Source: Atlantibacter hermannii
GTDB lineage: Bacteria > Pseudomonadota > Gammaproteobacteria > Enterobacterales > Enterobacteriaceae
NCBI GenBank assembly: GCA_900635495.1
Contig: LR134136.1
Location: forward strand, 4,092,001-4,156,000
DNA length: 64,000 bases
Direction: 5' to 3'
A program made the translations under genes and the position numbers. A model generated the notes under the pieces. That model was not told where the DNA came from. It did not search any database and saw only the letters and a program-made list of their open reading frames with translations. This document shows positions 10,492 through 20,111 of this stretch, piece by piece. Numbering within the stretch: the stretch's first letter is position 1; the number at the start of each line of letters is the position of its first letter.

Positions 10492-10524
10492 ACAAAGCCC
10501 CTGAATGAATATTCAGAGGCTTTA
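10492..10524 (-). terminator. Likely terminator downstream of kduI
   Basis: Arms AAAGCCCCTGAAT and ATTCAGAGGCTTT form a hairpin 67 bases after the kduI stop. A T-rich stretch follows on the minus strand. It separates kduI from the T6SS promoter region. Confidence 0.65.
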
Positions 10525-10591
10525 TCTTACTTATTTGTCATATTGCTGAGGTCATTAATTCGAGAATACCCAGCGGCAGACAAAAATGGCG

Positions 10592-11428
10592 TTAGCGAAG
10601 ATCCTTCACCGCAACGTGGTCCATATCGTCAAAGACCTGGTTTTCACCAACCATGCCCCAGATAAAGGTATACGCTTTCGTTCCAACACCGGAGTGGATT
10701 GACCAGCTTGGTGAAATGACCGCCTGTTCGTTCTGCATCACAATATGACGCGTCTCTTGCGGCTGGCCCATCATATGGAATACACAGCTATTTTCTTCCA
10801 TGTTGAAGTAGAAATAGACTTCCATACGACGCTCATGGGTATGGCAAGGCATGGTGTTCCACAGATTGCCCGGCGCGAGTTCGGTCAGCCCCATGCTCAG
10901 TTGGCAGGTTTCCAGTACATCCGGGACAAAATATTTATTGATGGTACGACGGTTGCTGGTGACGTCTTCGCCCAGGGTAACAGGCGCGACATCCGCAGGG
11001 GTTACGCGTTTTGTTGGATAAGTCAGGTGCGCAGGCGCGCAGTTGTAATAGTAGCGCGCCGGATTCGCCGGGTCGGTGCTTTCAAACACCACTTCCTGCG
11101 CACCCTTGCCCACGTATAAACCGTCACGGTGGTTCATTTCGTAGCAGGTGCCGTCCACGCGGATCAGGCCCGGGCCGCCGATGTTGATGACGCCCAGTTC
11201 ACGACGCTCCAGGAAGTAAGTCACACCCAGTTGTTTACCCACTTCGCCGCCCACGCTCACCGTGCGGTTAACCGGCATGACACCGCCCACAATAATGCGA
11301 TCGATATGGCTGTACGTCATGGTGTACTCATCAGCCACGAAAATCTTTTCAATCAAAAACTCTTTACGTAACCCGGTGGTGTCCAGGGTCTTAGCGTGCT
11401 CGCTATGAATACTTTGGCGTACGTCCAT
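10592..11428 (-). CDS. kduI: 5-dehydro-4-deoxy-D-glucuronate isomerase
   Basis: KduI converts 5-keto-4-deoxyuronate to 2,5-diketo-3-deoxygluconate in pectin and hexuronate breakdown. The 278-aa sequence begins MDVRQSIHSEHAKTLDT and ends MDHVAVKDLR, close to E. coli KduI over its whole length. The cupin metal-binding segment NTMPCHTHERRMEVYFYF is intact. It is divergent from kdgT with a KdgR-like operator between them. No oddity seen. Confidence 0.97.
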   Translation of the reverse strand: MDVRQSIHSEHAKTLDTTGLRKEFLIEKIFVADEYTMTYSHIDRIIVGGVMPVNRTVSVGGEVGKQLGVTYFLERRELGVINIGGPGLIRVDGTCYEMNHRDGLYVGKGAQEVVFESTDPANPARYYYNCAPAHLTYPTKRVTPADVAPVTLGEDVTSNRRTINKYFVPDVLETCQLSMGLTELAPGNLWNTMPCHTHERRMEVYFYFNMEENSCVFHMMGQPQETRHIVMQNEQAVISPSWSIHSGVGTKAYTFIWGMVGENQVFDDMDHVAVKDLR

Positions 11429-11580
11429 TAGGTCTCCTCAGTGACGTTACGGGGGCTAAGAATAACGCCCGTTATTATTAATTCAGCATATTCAACAATA
11501 AAAAGTACAAACTCTTTACATTAATTTTCGCTAATACCGATCTTAACAAAACCAAAAATCAATATTGTGACGAAGATAAC

Positions 11581-11598
11581 TAAAACAACGTTTCATTT
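11581..11598. promoter_or_regulatory. KdgR-like operator between kduI and kdgT
   Basis: The bases TAAAACAACGTTTCATTT, read on the minus strand as AAATGAAACGTTGTTTTA, match the KdgR consensus (AAATGAAACnnTGTTTTA-like). The site lies in the 400-base divergent spacer of two genes that belong to the KdgR regulon in related bacteria. Regulation is inferred, not shown. A partial CRP-like half-site (TGTGA) lies just upstream near 11565-11571. Confidence 0.65.
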
Positions 11599-11827
11599 CT
11601 ATTGAATCAATATTCCAATAGATCAATAGTATCACCACTGATGAGCGAGACTCTGGTTTTACTTAATCCGCAGGTGAAAAAGCGCAGCGGCCAGACAGCA
11701 CTGACGCCAGTCATCACGCCCCTCGGGGGACAAACGTCACGACTCGCGTAGAGACAAATTCTTTTTTATTAGCGGCTTGCGAAATATATCCGCTGATACC
11801 AGACATCTAAGTTAACGAGGCCTGTAC

Positions 11828-12823
11828 ATGAAAATTAAAGCGACTATGGAACGAATTCCTGGTGGGATGATGCTCATTCCGCTACTACTCGGCGCCATTC
11901 TTAATACTTTTGCACCTGACACCGGCGCTTATTTCGGTTCTTTTACTAAAGGGATGATCAGCGGAACGGTACCAATTCTGGCGGTGTGGTTTTTCTGTAT
12001 CGGGGCATCAATTGATTTACGCGCAACGGGCACCGTATTGCGTAAATCCGGTACGCTGGTTCTTACAAAAATTGGTGTTGCCTGGGTCGTGGCCATGATT
12101 GCCGCATCGTTTATTCCGGAAGGCGGAATTCAGACGGGTTTCTTCGCCGGTATTTCAGTGCTGGCGATCGTTTCCGCTATGGATATGACGAACGGCGGTT
12201 TGTATGCCAGCCTGATGAACCAGTACGGCACGAAAGAAGAGTCCGGCGCATTCGTTCTGATGTCGCTGGAATCTGGCCCGCTGATGACGATGGTGATCCT
12301 GGGTTCCGCTGGTCTGGCATCGTTCGAACCGCACCACTTTATCGGCGCCGTTCTGCCATTCCTGATTGGCTTTACCCTGGGCAACCTGGATCACGATCTG
12401 CGCGCCTTCTTTAGTAAAGCTACGCCGGTGCTGATCCCGTTCTTCGGCTTCGCGCTGGGTAACACCATCAACCTGGCGGTTATCGTGCATACCGGCCTGC
12501 TGGGTATCGTTCTGGGCGTCGCGGTTATCATCATTACCGGTATCCCGTTGATTATTGCTGACCGTGTCATTGGCGGCGGTAATGGTACCGCAGGCGTGGC
12601 AGCCTCTTCTGCGGCGGGCGCGGCGGTGGCAAACCCGGTCATTATTGCGCAAATTAACCCGGCATTTGAGCCCGTCGCTGCCTCTGCAACCGCGCTGGTC
12701 GCCGCGAGCGTTATCGTCACCGCTATTCTGGTGCCGATTATCACCGCGCTGTACGCCAAACATGTCGGCGGACATAAAACAGAGCCGGTGAAAGAGCCGG
12801 AACAGCAAGTTCAGCATCATTAA
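11828..12823 (+). CDS. kdgT: 2-keto-3-deoxygluconate permease KdgT
   Basis: A 331-aa inner-membrane protein with about ten hydrophobic segments, opening MKIKATMERIPGGMMLIPLLLGA as in the KdgT family. Conserved family stretches include FGSFTKGMISGTVPILAVWFFC, MDMTNGGLYASLMNQYGTKEE and GNTINLAVIVHTGLLGI. It imports 2-keto-3-deoxygluconate with protons, the step after kduI/kduD chemistry. It is divergent from kduI, and a clear terminator follows. Confidence 0.96.
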   Translation: MKIKATMERIPGGMMLIPLLLGAILNTFAPDTGAYFGSFTKGMISGTVPILAVWFFCIGASIDLRATGTVLRKSGTLVLTKIGVAWVVAMIAASFIPEGGIQTGFFAGISVLAIVSAMDMTNGGLYASLMNQYGTKEESGAFVLMSLESGPLMTMVILGSAGLASFEPHHFIGAVLPFLIGFTLGNLDHDLRAFFSKATPVLIPFFGFALGNTINLAVIVHTGLLGIVLGVAVIIITGIPLIIADRVIGGGNGTAGVAASSAAGAAVANPVIIAQINPAFEPVAASATALVAASVIVTAILVPIITALYAKHVGGHKTEPVKEPEQQVQHH

Positions 12824-12835
12824 TCGCTGACCAAT

Positions 12836-12868
12836 AAAAAACGCCGCGCGGTAACGTGCGGCGTTTTG
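12836..12868 (+). terminator. Intrinsic terminator after kdgT
   Basis: AAAACGCCGC and GCGGCGTTTT arms around a short loop, ending in T residues. It lies 13 bases after the kdgT stop and just before the converging yjcZ end. Confidence 0.8.
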
Positions 12869-12889
12869 CTTTGTAAAACAATGCCCGTT

Positions 12890-13766
12890 TCAGGCGGCAA
12901 GCGGATCGGTCAGGACTTCGTCCACCATTGCCCCCCGCCAGACGCGAAGCGGAACACAAACGCGGCATACCCAGCGCCACGCTTTTCCAGCTTTGCGTGA
13001 CCGACCAGCACACCGGTTGACGTTCGCTGTCGCTCCAGTTTCCCAGCCAGCTCAGGGTATCTTTATAATCCAGCAAGCCGGGTGTCGGCGGTGAATTAAG
13101 CCACTGCTGATAAAAATGGCGGGTCATCGGCGCGGCGCTCACGCTTTTGGCGAGCAATTCCGTCGCTTGCTGGCGAATCTCTTCCAGTAAAACGTCACGT
13201 ACCCGTGGCGTACCCAGGCGAATGGCGGCCCCGCATCGTCCCCAGCGCAATTCTTCCAGCACGACATAACAGCGCCCCGCCGGAGAAAATTCGCCGTAAT
13301 GACCGGTGCGCCAGCGAGCGAATACCGCCTCAATATGATCGCGGCCTTCATTTTCCAGCCCGCGCGACGCCAGTTCATTTTCAAGCCGTGTCGCACACTG
13401 CGAATAATAACTGCCTAACTGTTCCAGTTGCGTCACCAGCGCAGGTTCGCGACCCGGGATTTCAGCCAGTAACGCCTGAGCTATCAGGCTCAACGCCATA
13501 TGTCCGGGCTGGCGATACTGACTCACGCCATCCAGTAATCCTGGCAACCATTGCGCGCCTTCCGTCATGGTGGAGGTCGCCCACCAGTTCGGTAAATTCG
13601 ATTGCGCCAGCAGCTCTTTTTGCAATCGCTCGCCAATGGCCTGCTGATGGGGAACCGATGGCATCATGCGCCGCTGTTGCACAGCCAGCGCGGTATCGAC
13701 CATCCACTTATCCGTCACGCTTTGCAAATGGCGTCCCGGTCCATCAAGTAAAGCGGTCTGCCTCAT
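12890..13766 (-). CDS. yjcZ: YjcZ family protein, C-terminal frame disturbed
   Basis: This corresponds to YjcZ (292 aa in E. coli), a protein of unsettled function encoded with the clamp-binding dynamin-like CrfC. Family segments seen: LDGPGRHLQSVTDKWMVDTALAVQQRR and NWWATSTMTEGAQWLPGLLDGV. As written the frame runs on to 12741 and into kdgT. A six-C run at 12931-12936 (plus strand) is the cause: with five C the end becomes SRLAGAMVDEVLTDPLAA with a stop at 12890-12892 and 291 aa, the expected length. Its ATG overlaps the crfC stop (ATGA), so the two form one unit. Confidence 0.85.
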
Positions 13767-16133
13767 ACACCATACTCCACAGCAAAAAGGGTTTGGATAT
13801 CATCACGCAATAACCGGGCATCTTCGTAAATGAAACCGGCCGTGGCATTGCATTGCTGTAATTGTTTGCGCAACGCCAGAAGCGCATCTTCATTTTGTTG
13901 GCGGGCGACCAGACTTTGCTGAAGACTGGCTTCAATTGATGACAGTGCGCCGGAAAATTCGGCGAAAAAGCTGGCAAGCCCGGCGCTAACCGAAACATCG
14001 ATTTGGGTATCCATCGCCTGACGCACCTGTTCGCTGAACTGCTCGATATGCTGATACAGTTTTTGCTCAAGCCCCGGAATATCAATGACAAAACGCCGCG
14101 CACTGGCGGTGTAACCTTCCCAGCCCCATTCAGAACTGTTTAGCCAGCGCACCACCGTTCCCTTCATACCGCCACGTCGCGGCGCCCGGTTAAGTGGCAG
14201 CGTTTGCTGATCGATCGCGTCATTAAACAGCGAGTGCGCGTTAAAATTGAGTTGATTCGCGCTGAACACTGGCAGCGTGATATGGGCCTTGAACCCCGCC
14301 TGGATTAGCCCGTCGGCGACGCGCGTTTCAATGGGATGCAGGGCATCGCGCAGTGTTCGCGTCAGGGTCGTTTCAAGCTGGCTGAAGAGCGTCGCCAGAT
14401 CGCGAATTAAGCCCTCCTGGAAACCCAGCATAATCACATCGCAGGAAGCACGGATTTTATGTAATAACGTCCGCGCTTCACTTTCCGATTCCAGCATCAT
14501 TTGCTGGCAGCCGGGCTCGAAATCGCGTCGACGATGGGGATCGTGACGGCCAATGCCGCTTAGCGAGACTTCCGGAATTTGCCCACTGCGAAAATAGCTG
14601 CCAAGGCTTTCCACCATCCGCCGTTGATAATCGGCGATGCATGCCGCGCCGCTTTGCAGCGCCTGGGCGACTTCATGCTGGACTTCATCCCGCACGCCGT
14701 TGCGCGAAGATTGCAGTTCGTCGATATTCTGGCGCAGTCGCACAATGCTCTGTTGCAGTTGGTCGCTGGCGATATCAAGCCCCTGGCGGCGGAACGTCAT
14801 ATACGTTTGCGCACTCTGGGCGTAGTTGAGCAATTTATGAGACGCAGAGCGCAGCGCATACAGCGATGCATTCGCATGCGCTGCATGTAGCACAGTCTTA
14901 ATGGGCTGCTCAAACAGAGAGTCTTCCCACAGCAATTCGGCGGCCTGGCGTAGCGCCGTGACATCTGTCAACGACTCGGTCCGCCAGCGGCGGCCCAGTG
15001 CCGCCTCGGCGAAATCCTGCACCCAGAGTTGCTCGGTATGCGACGGCAACTGGCCTTTATGGATCAATTCATGGCGGGCGCGGTTAGCCAGGTATCCCCA
15101 CATTGATGACACCGGGAAAATATGGTCGGGCTCGATATGCCCTTTCATCAGCGTGCCGGAAACCAATGCCCGGACCTGATCTTCATCGTCGCTGTTACGA
15201 TCTTTCTGGTCGAATTTGTTCACCAGCGCGTATAAAGGAATGGATTTCCCCACCGTCGACAGCGCCTGGCGCACCTCTTCATCCGAGACCGATTTGAGTT
15301 GGGTGTAATCCATCACGGCCAGCACTGCCGATGCGCTTGCCAGCTGTTCCTGCAACATTTTCTGCAGATGCGGCTGCCCGGCTTCGTTCGGGCCCGGGGT
15401 GTCTAATAAGGTTAATTGACCCAGCCCCTGATCCATGCCCGCCAGATGAACGAATTCCACGTGGATAAAGGGAATATGCTCAATCGCCGTATACGCGCTG
15501 AAAGGAAACGCCACATCCAGCACTTTCGACAGGCGCACCAAATCGTTCAGGCTTTTCAGGCAATGAAAGATGGGTTGCGCGCCAAGGTACTGTTTCTCAA
15601 ATTTGGTGCCGTTGATAATGCGCAACAGCAGACTGTCCATGTCTTTATCAATTTCCAGCTGCGTGGCGAGGATTTCCCGGCGATATGCGCGAAGCTTTTT
15701 CTGCAATTCCGCCATCAGCGTTTCAATCGGCCCTACATGAGGGAAATTCAGGATCGGTTCAACCTGACCAGGCGTATGGCGGATAAGCGTCGGCAACGCG
15801 GTCATCGGGCCGGTTACGGTTGGGCAGCACCTCTGTGCCGACAATGGCATTGATGGTGGTCGATTTACCCGCCTTCATGGTTCCAACAATCGCTAACACC
15901 ATTTCCTGGTGCGTGACCTTACGCAGTTCATTGCGCAAGGTTTCCTGTTGAACCTCAACGCCCTTATGGCTGAAGTGGAGAGGATGAATAGGGGCAACCC
16001 GGGCGCCCTCCAGGCCAGATGGATTTTCCTGCACGGCCAGCGGGATTTTTTTAAGCATATCCAGGTTATGCATGGCGAGGTGGATTAACCGCTCCGCCTC
16101 CTGGCTTAATTCAAAAATTGTCTGTGTATGCAT
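13763..16133 (-). CDS. crfC: Clamp-binding dynamin-like GTPase CrfC (YjdA), one apparent frameshift
   Basis: CrfC is a dynamin-like GTPase that binds the replication sliding clamp and helps nascent chromosomes colocalise. The N-terminus MHTQTIFELSQEAERLI, the P-loop GTMKAGKSTTINAIVGTEVLP, the DTPGPNEAGQPHL switch and the VNKFDQKDRNSDD G4 motif are all present, followed by a long helical region and a C-terminus RDDIQTLFAVEYG. The frame breaks at 15807-15809 (GGG on the plus strand); two G would give NRNRPMTALPTLIRHTPGQ as in E. coli. Repaired length is about 789 aa against 742 in E. coli; the extra residues lie in the middle helical region. Confidence 0.92.
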
Positions 16134-16707
16134 AAAATCTTTCCTTAATGCAAATTATCTTTGATTTTATTTGCTTTATCTTTTTATTAGTTAGTAACGC
16201 CTTTTATAATTACCTGCAGGAAATACATCTAAAGATGTTAAAACGCTGTTTTGGTCGCCGGAAAATAACCAGTTTGTCCATCTGGTGTGTTAATCAGTGT
16301 GTGAATATTTATTGCCACCGCAAAATGGTCTATTTATGCCCTTAAGGGCGAAAGCTACCCTGAACGGGCAAATAAGCCATCCGGGTAAAAGTGATAATTT
16401 TTCGCTGCACTGCGTCATATTAGCAGCTTTAGCGAGAGTCGAATCCCACAGAATAATAAATATCATTTAAGAGGCCAGAATAACACCGCAACAACACAAA
16501 TCACGATATATGTTTCGCATATTTGCGCTAAAATTTAGGTTATTGACAATCTTCATCAAACTTCCACGACAGTCATGTGCGCATTAACAATAAAACCTGA
16601 TAAACCCCATGGATTTAGGTTATAATCCTCGGTTTTTGCGGGTCATTACCCCCTTTTTCAATGCGTTTGCTGTTGTTAGCGCACTACCGTTTCAAGAGGA
16701 AATTTCA
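16134..16707 (+). promoter_or_regulatory. crfC/phnA divergent spacer with candidate phnA promoter
   Basis: No gene is seen in this 570-base spacer. A perfect -10 hexamer TATAAT lies at 16621-16626 with a weak -35 (TGATAA, 16598-16603) and is a candidate phnA promoter. A second TTGACA hexamer lies near 16543. The inverted bases GCCCTTAAGGGC occur near 16337. Confidence 0.45.
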
Positions 16708-17043
16708 ATGCAACTTCCCCACTGCCCTCAGTGCCAGTCCGAATACACTTATGAAGATAACGGCATGTTCATCTGCCCGGAGTGCGCGCATGAATGGAAT
16801 GCCGCCGAAGAGGTTGCCGATACCGACACACTGATCGTGAAAGACGCTAACGGCAATCTGCTGGCGGATGGCGACAACGTAACGGTCATTAAGGACCTTA
16901 AGGTGAAAGGCAGCTCTTCGATGCTGAAAATCGGCACCAAAGTGAAAGGCATTCGTTTGGTTGAAGGCGACCATAACATTGATTGCAAAATCGACGGTTT
17001 CGGCCCGATGAAACTGAAATCAGAATTTGTAAAAAAGAACTGA
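16708..17043 (+). CDS. phnA: PhnA family zinc-ribbon protein (YjdM)
   Basis: I start at 16708 (MQLPHCPQCQSEYTYEDNGM), preceded by AGAGGAAA, and not at the upstream ATG at 16609, because this is the conserved start and gives the family length of 111 aa. An N-terminal zinc ribbon with CPQC and CPEC pairs is followed by an SH3-like PhnA domain (VKDANGNLLADGDNVTVIKDLKVKGSS). Despite its name it is not part of the C-P lyase complex and its cellular role is unsettled. A GC-rich hairpin at 17057-17080 follows. Confidence 0.93.
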   Translation: MQLPHCPQCQSEYTYEDNGMFICPECAHEWNAAEEVADTDTLIVKDANGNLLADGDNVTVIKDLKVKGSSSMLKIGTKVKGIRLVEGDHNIDCKIDGFGPMKLKSEFVKKN

Positions 17044-17773
17044 TTCACGTCCTTTCCCTGCGCGGCCAACCGCGCAGGGACTCTCTGTCATCCCGTAATA
17101 CCTCATCATCCGTACCGGCGCGCTATAAAGATAAAGGTGTGACGGCCAGGGAACGCCTTAACACTCCCCTCTCCGGCGTTGATTCCCTTTTGTTAAACCT
17201 GGTTTAAAATTATATTTTTATTTATTTCGAGAGTTGATAATTAAATTATTAATTTCATATAAATCAAAAGGTTAAGATTAATTGATAACTTAACAACCAA
17301 TAATGGCAGATTTTTATGCATATTATAAAGCTATTATTAACGCTAAAGATAATAATTCCGATCCTGATAAACAATAAATCTGTTATTAACGTCATGCCCG
17401 TTAATTAAAGAGGTAATTTATTCGCCAGTTATTATTTACAACCCATGAAGGATATATTCTTATTGAAAATGATATCCTGAGGCCGACCACTCACTTGCAA
17501 GTTATATCACTTATATTTGCGGCAGATTTATTAACGCCAGTTGTTTCAGCAATGACGAGTTGATAGCACATCCGTACCATGACGTTCGCCAGCCTGTGAC
17601 GGATGTTAAAACAGGGACCGGCCTGTAAAAAGCGCTGTAAGAATGGCGATTCCTGTTGGATGCGCGCCAGGCCCGTTCCGGTTGTCGGCAATAACCAAAC
17701 GTGTAGTGATATGTCGATTCGAGCGAAAGACCATCCCGAAGAAAGAGCACGTGCTGCCAGGCTGTTTAAAATA
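17044..17773. other. Intergenic region, no assignable gene
   Basis: The first part holds a hairpin (CCCTGCGCGG / CCGCGCAGGG) after phnA. The next 400 bases are very AT-rich. From about 17500 to 17770 composition returns to coding-like, and the minus strand has two short open frames in different phases directly downstream of the DUF2235 gene. I recognise neither; they could be the eroded remains of a gene. In E. coli this position, between phnA and phnF, holds phnB to phnE, which are absent here. Confidence 0.5.
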
Positions 17774-18982
17774 CTAATAGGCAACAGACCAGGTCGTTGC
17801 GATGCTGCCAGCGGTCATATGCTTACGCAAGGCGGCCGGGTGATACTCGCCACGCTTCCAGCTTCCGTCGAGTGGGGATTGAAACGGCAGAGCGCTGCCA
17901 CCGTTAATGCGGTCAATGACGGACTGATGAATCATCAATGATGAATGCCCCGGCATGGGAAAACGCCGCGTCGCCGTGTTCTGCCAGAAAGTTGGAGGAA
18001 ACCAGCTACAGTGAAGCGGTCCCAGGCCACTGCCTGCGATGGGATACATATCAATGGACAATCCCAAATCGCTCAGTACATCGCGCATCCAGCGCAAGGC
18101 GGTATTGGCCAGCGCGCTCTCATCGCTTTCTCTGTCAAAACCGCCGCCAATATCTTCATGGATGCCCGCAAACAGCACCTGCAAAAGCCGGTCGCGCGGC
18201 TCCCACAGCACTGGCCCTAACTCGACGCGCTCCTCGTCAATCGCCACCGCATGTAATCCATATTTCACCCTGGCGCCAAGCGTTGAAGAAGCGAAGCGAA
18301 ACACATCGGCGCGTTTGTCGTGGTAATACGCAGGTATTCCCTTTTTGCCGACCGTATCAAAGACGGCGACCGCCTCAACCGGCACATTGGCGATAGTGTC
18401 TTCGGGTTTTGGGCGATGCAGAAAATAGCCAGGCAGATCGTACAACACCTGCTCCAGTAGCTCTCCATCCAGATGCGGGGCATGCGCACGATACTGCGTC
18501 CACACTGCCGCTGCCCGTTGCCAGGCGTCGCGTTGATTGTCCCCGGAAAAGCGTAAGCTCGCGTTATTAAGCAATCCCCGATCGAGGATCAGATCGGCCA
18601 GCGCACGCACGGTATATGCGCCACGGCTAAATCCGATCAGCCAGATCCGATCGCCCGGCTGGTAATGTCGGCTGATAAATGTAAAACCCCTGACAACGGG
18701 GACGATAAACCGGGCACCAAACGCCCCTTCCAGACCGTTCGCAAACGCATTATTCGGGTCGCCCACCCCATGAATATACTTTGCGACCTGTAAGACTTCC
18801 CCGTCGGTACCCCGCCAGGTTTTCTCCTGTTCATTGGCTAACAGCAGGCTGTTTTGATCCACTTCGCCTCGCAGCGCCATAAACAGCTGGTAAACATTGC
18901 CAGCCCGAACCGGACTGTGTTGAATGTCATGGCCTGGCCCGCCCCAGACGCCATCCGCACAAAAGACAATGTTTTTGCTCAT
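17774..18982 (-). CDS. DUF2235 (Tle1-like) alpha/beta hydrolase
   Basis: A 402-aa protein with the DUF2235 layout: N-terminal IVFCADGVWGGPG, a nucleophile elbow GFSRGAYTVRALADLI (GxSxG), an acidic segment VAVFDTVGKKGIP and a histidine segment LFAGIHEDIGGGFD. These fit a Ser-Asp-His triad. DUF2235 includes the Tle1 phospholipase effectors of T6SS as well as stand-alone enzymes. There is no signal peptide and no adjacent immunity gene or VgrG, so an effector role is only a possibility. It is transcribed away from phnF and occupies the place of missing phn genes. Confidence 0.75.
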   Translation of the reverse strand: MSKNIVFCADGVWGGPGHDIQHSPVRAGNVYQLFMALRGEVDQNSLLLANEQEKTWRGTDGEVLQVAKYIHGVGDPNNAFANGLEGAFGARFIVPVVRGFTFISRHYQPGDRIWLIGFSRGAYTVRALADLILDRGLLNNASLRFSGDNQRDAWQRAAAVWTQYRAHAPHLDGELLEQVLYDLPGYFLHRPKPEDTIANVPVEAVAVFDTVGKKGIPAYYHDKRADVFRFASSTLGARVKYGLHAVAIDEERVELGPVLWEPRDRLLQVLFAGIHEDIGGGFDRESDESALANTALRWMRDVLSDLGLSIDMYPIAGSGLGPLHCSWFPPTFWQNTATRRFPMPGHSSLMIHQSVIDRINGGSALPFQSPLDGSWKRGEYHPAALRKHMTAGSIATTWSVAY

Positions 18983-19307
18983 CGTTTATTCCCGCTGCCA
19001 GAGGTTTATTTCACATCCTGTTATGTGGGTTAATCGTCCGTTCACCTTCCTCGCAGCCATCCCCGAAAAAAACGCACAATCCGCACCCCATAAGCAAAGA
19101 GAATCAAGGCGCGCACTGCCCTACGACAAAAGTAGGTAGCTGAATGCATTCTCTAATAAATCCGCCCGAATAACGGTGAATCTTCATTCGATTGCCATGT
19201 TTCATTAACCGGATCGTCACATTCCCCGGTCAACATACAGTAAAAGCTTATGGCGGGTGCCTCCGGCAACGCCATTACGCACACTCTTCCGCGAGGCATT
19301 GAACGTT
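18983..19307. other. Divergent spacer between the DUF2235 gene and phnF
   Basis: This spacer carries the promoters of both flanking genes, but I see no clear hexamers, repeats or small reading frames that I can support. Confidence 0.4.
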
Positions 19308-20034
19308 ATGCACGTATCCAGACATCCGACCAGCTACCCGACCCGTTATCAGGAAATTGCCGCCAGACTGGAAGAAGAGTTAAAGCATCATTACCGCTGC
19401 GGTGACTATCTGCCGGCAGAGCAGCAACTGGCAGACCGCTTTGCGGTCAACCGGCATACGTTGCGCCGCGCCATCGACCAGCTGGTGGAACGCGGCTGGG
19501 TACAGCGCCGCCAGGGCGTCGGCGTAATGGTGCTGATGCGGCCGTTTGATTATCCGCTCAATGCCCAGGCGCGCTTTAGCCAGAATTTACTGGAACAGGG
19601 CAGCCACCCCCACCAGCGAGCGCCTGCTGGCCGTGCTGCGTCCGGCGTCAAATCAGGTGGCGCAGGCGCTGGATATTGTTGAAGGACAGAACATTATCCA
19701 CCTGCGCACATTGCGCCGGGTTAACGGCGTCGCCCTGTGCCTTATCGACCACTATTTTTCCGAGCTTGCCTGGTGGCCTGCATTGCAGGGCTTTAGCCAG
19801 GGTTCGCTACATGATTATCTCGACCAGCAGTGTAAGGTGCGCCTGCTGCGTACGCAGACGCGCATCAGCGCGCGCCGTGCCCAGGCCAAAGAAAGCAAAT
19901 TGCTCGAGATACCCAATATGGCGCCGCTGATATGCGTGCGCACGCTTAACCATCTTCACGAGGTGGCGAAACCTGCGGAGTATTCCGTCAGCCTGAATCG
20001 CGCCGACCTGATTGAATTCACAATGGAGCACTAA
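19308..20034 (+). CDS. phnF: GntR-family regulator PhnF, one frameshift
   Basis: The protein opens MHVSRHPTSYPTRYQEIAAR and follows E. coli PhnF closely: a GntR winged helix (LPAEQQLADRFAVNRHTLRRAI) and a UTRA ligand domain ending AEYSVSLNRADLIEFTMEH. A five-C run at 19607-19611 shifts the frame after NLLEQGSHP; four C would restore TSERLLAVLRPASNQVAQAL in the second half. The break could be a base-calling error or true decay, since almost all of the operon it controls in other species is gone. Its stop overlaps the ATG of the phnG relic (TAATG). Confidence 0.85.
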
Positions 20035-20111
20035 TGGAAGCAACGCATGGCACTCATGCCCAACGCCAGTTGGGTGACTGTTTTATTCAGGCGCATGGAG
20101 AGAACGCATGA
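20034..20111 (+). pseudogene. phnG: phnG relic with internal deletion
   Basis: A 25-codon frame, MEATHGTHAQRQLGDCFIQA followed by HGENA, sits exactly where phnG belongs. Its start overlaps the phnF stop and its stop overlaps the phnH start (ATGA), as in intact phn operons. E. coli PhnG is about 150 aa and ends in a similar short acidic tail (RGDNA). I infer an in-frame internal deletion that kept both ends. It cannot encode the C-P lyase subunit. Confidence 0.75.

Noticed and set aside
12155..12820. Long open frame antisense to kdgT
   Set aside because: It mirrors the codon structure of kdgT, has low-complexity His/Arg/Asp composition and no ribosome-binding site or family pattern.
17491..17784. 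97-codon minus-strand frame downstream of the DUF2235 gene
   Set aside because: No similarity that I recognise and an alternative frame overlaps it; at best a decayed gene, so not listed as a CDS.
17774..18982. Firm call as a T6SS effector with an immunity gene in the decayed frame downstream
   Set aside because: The downstream frames show no signal peptide or lipobox, so no immunity protein can be supported.
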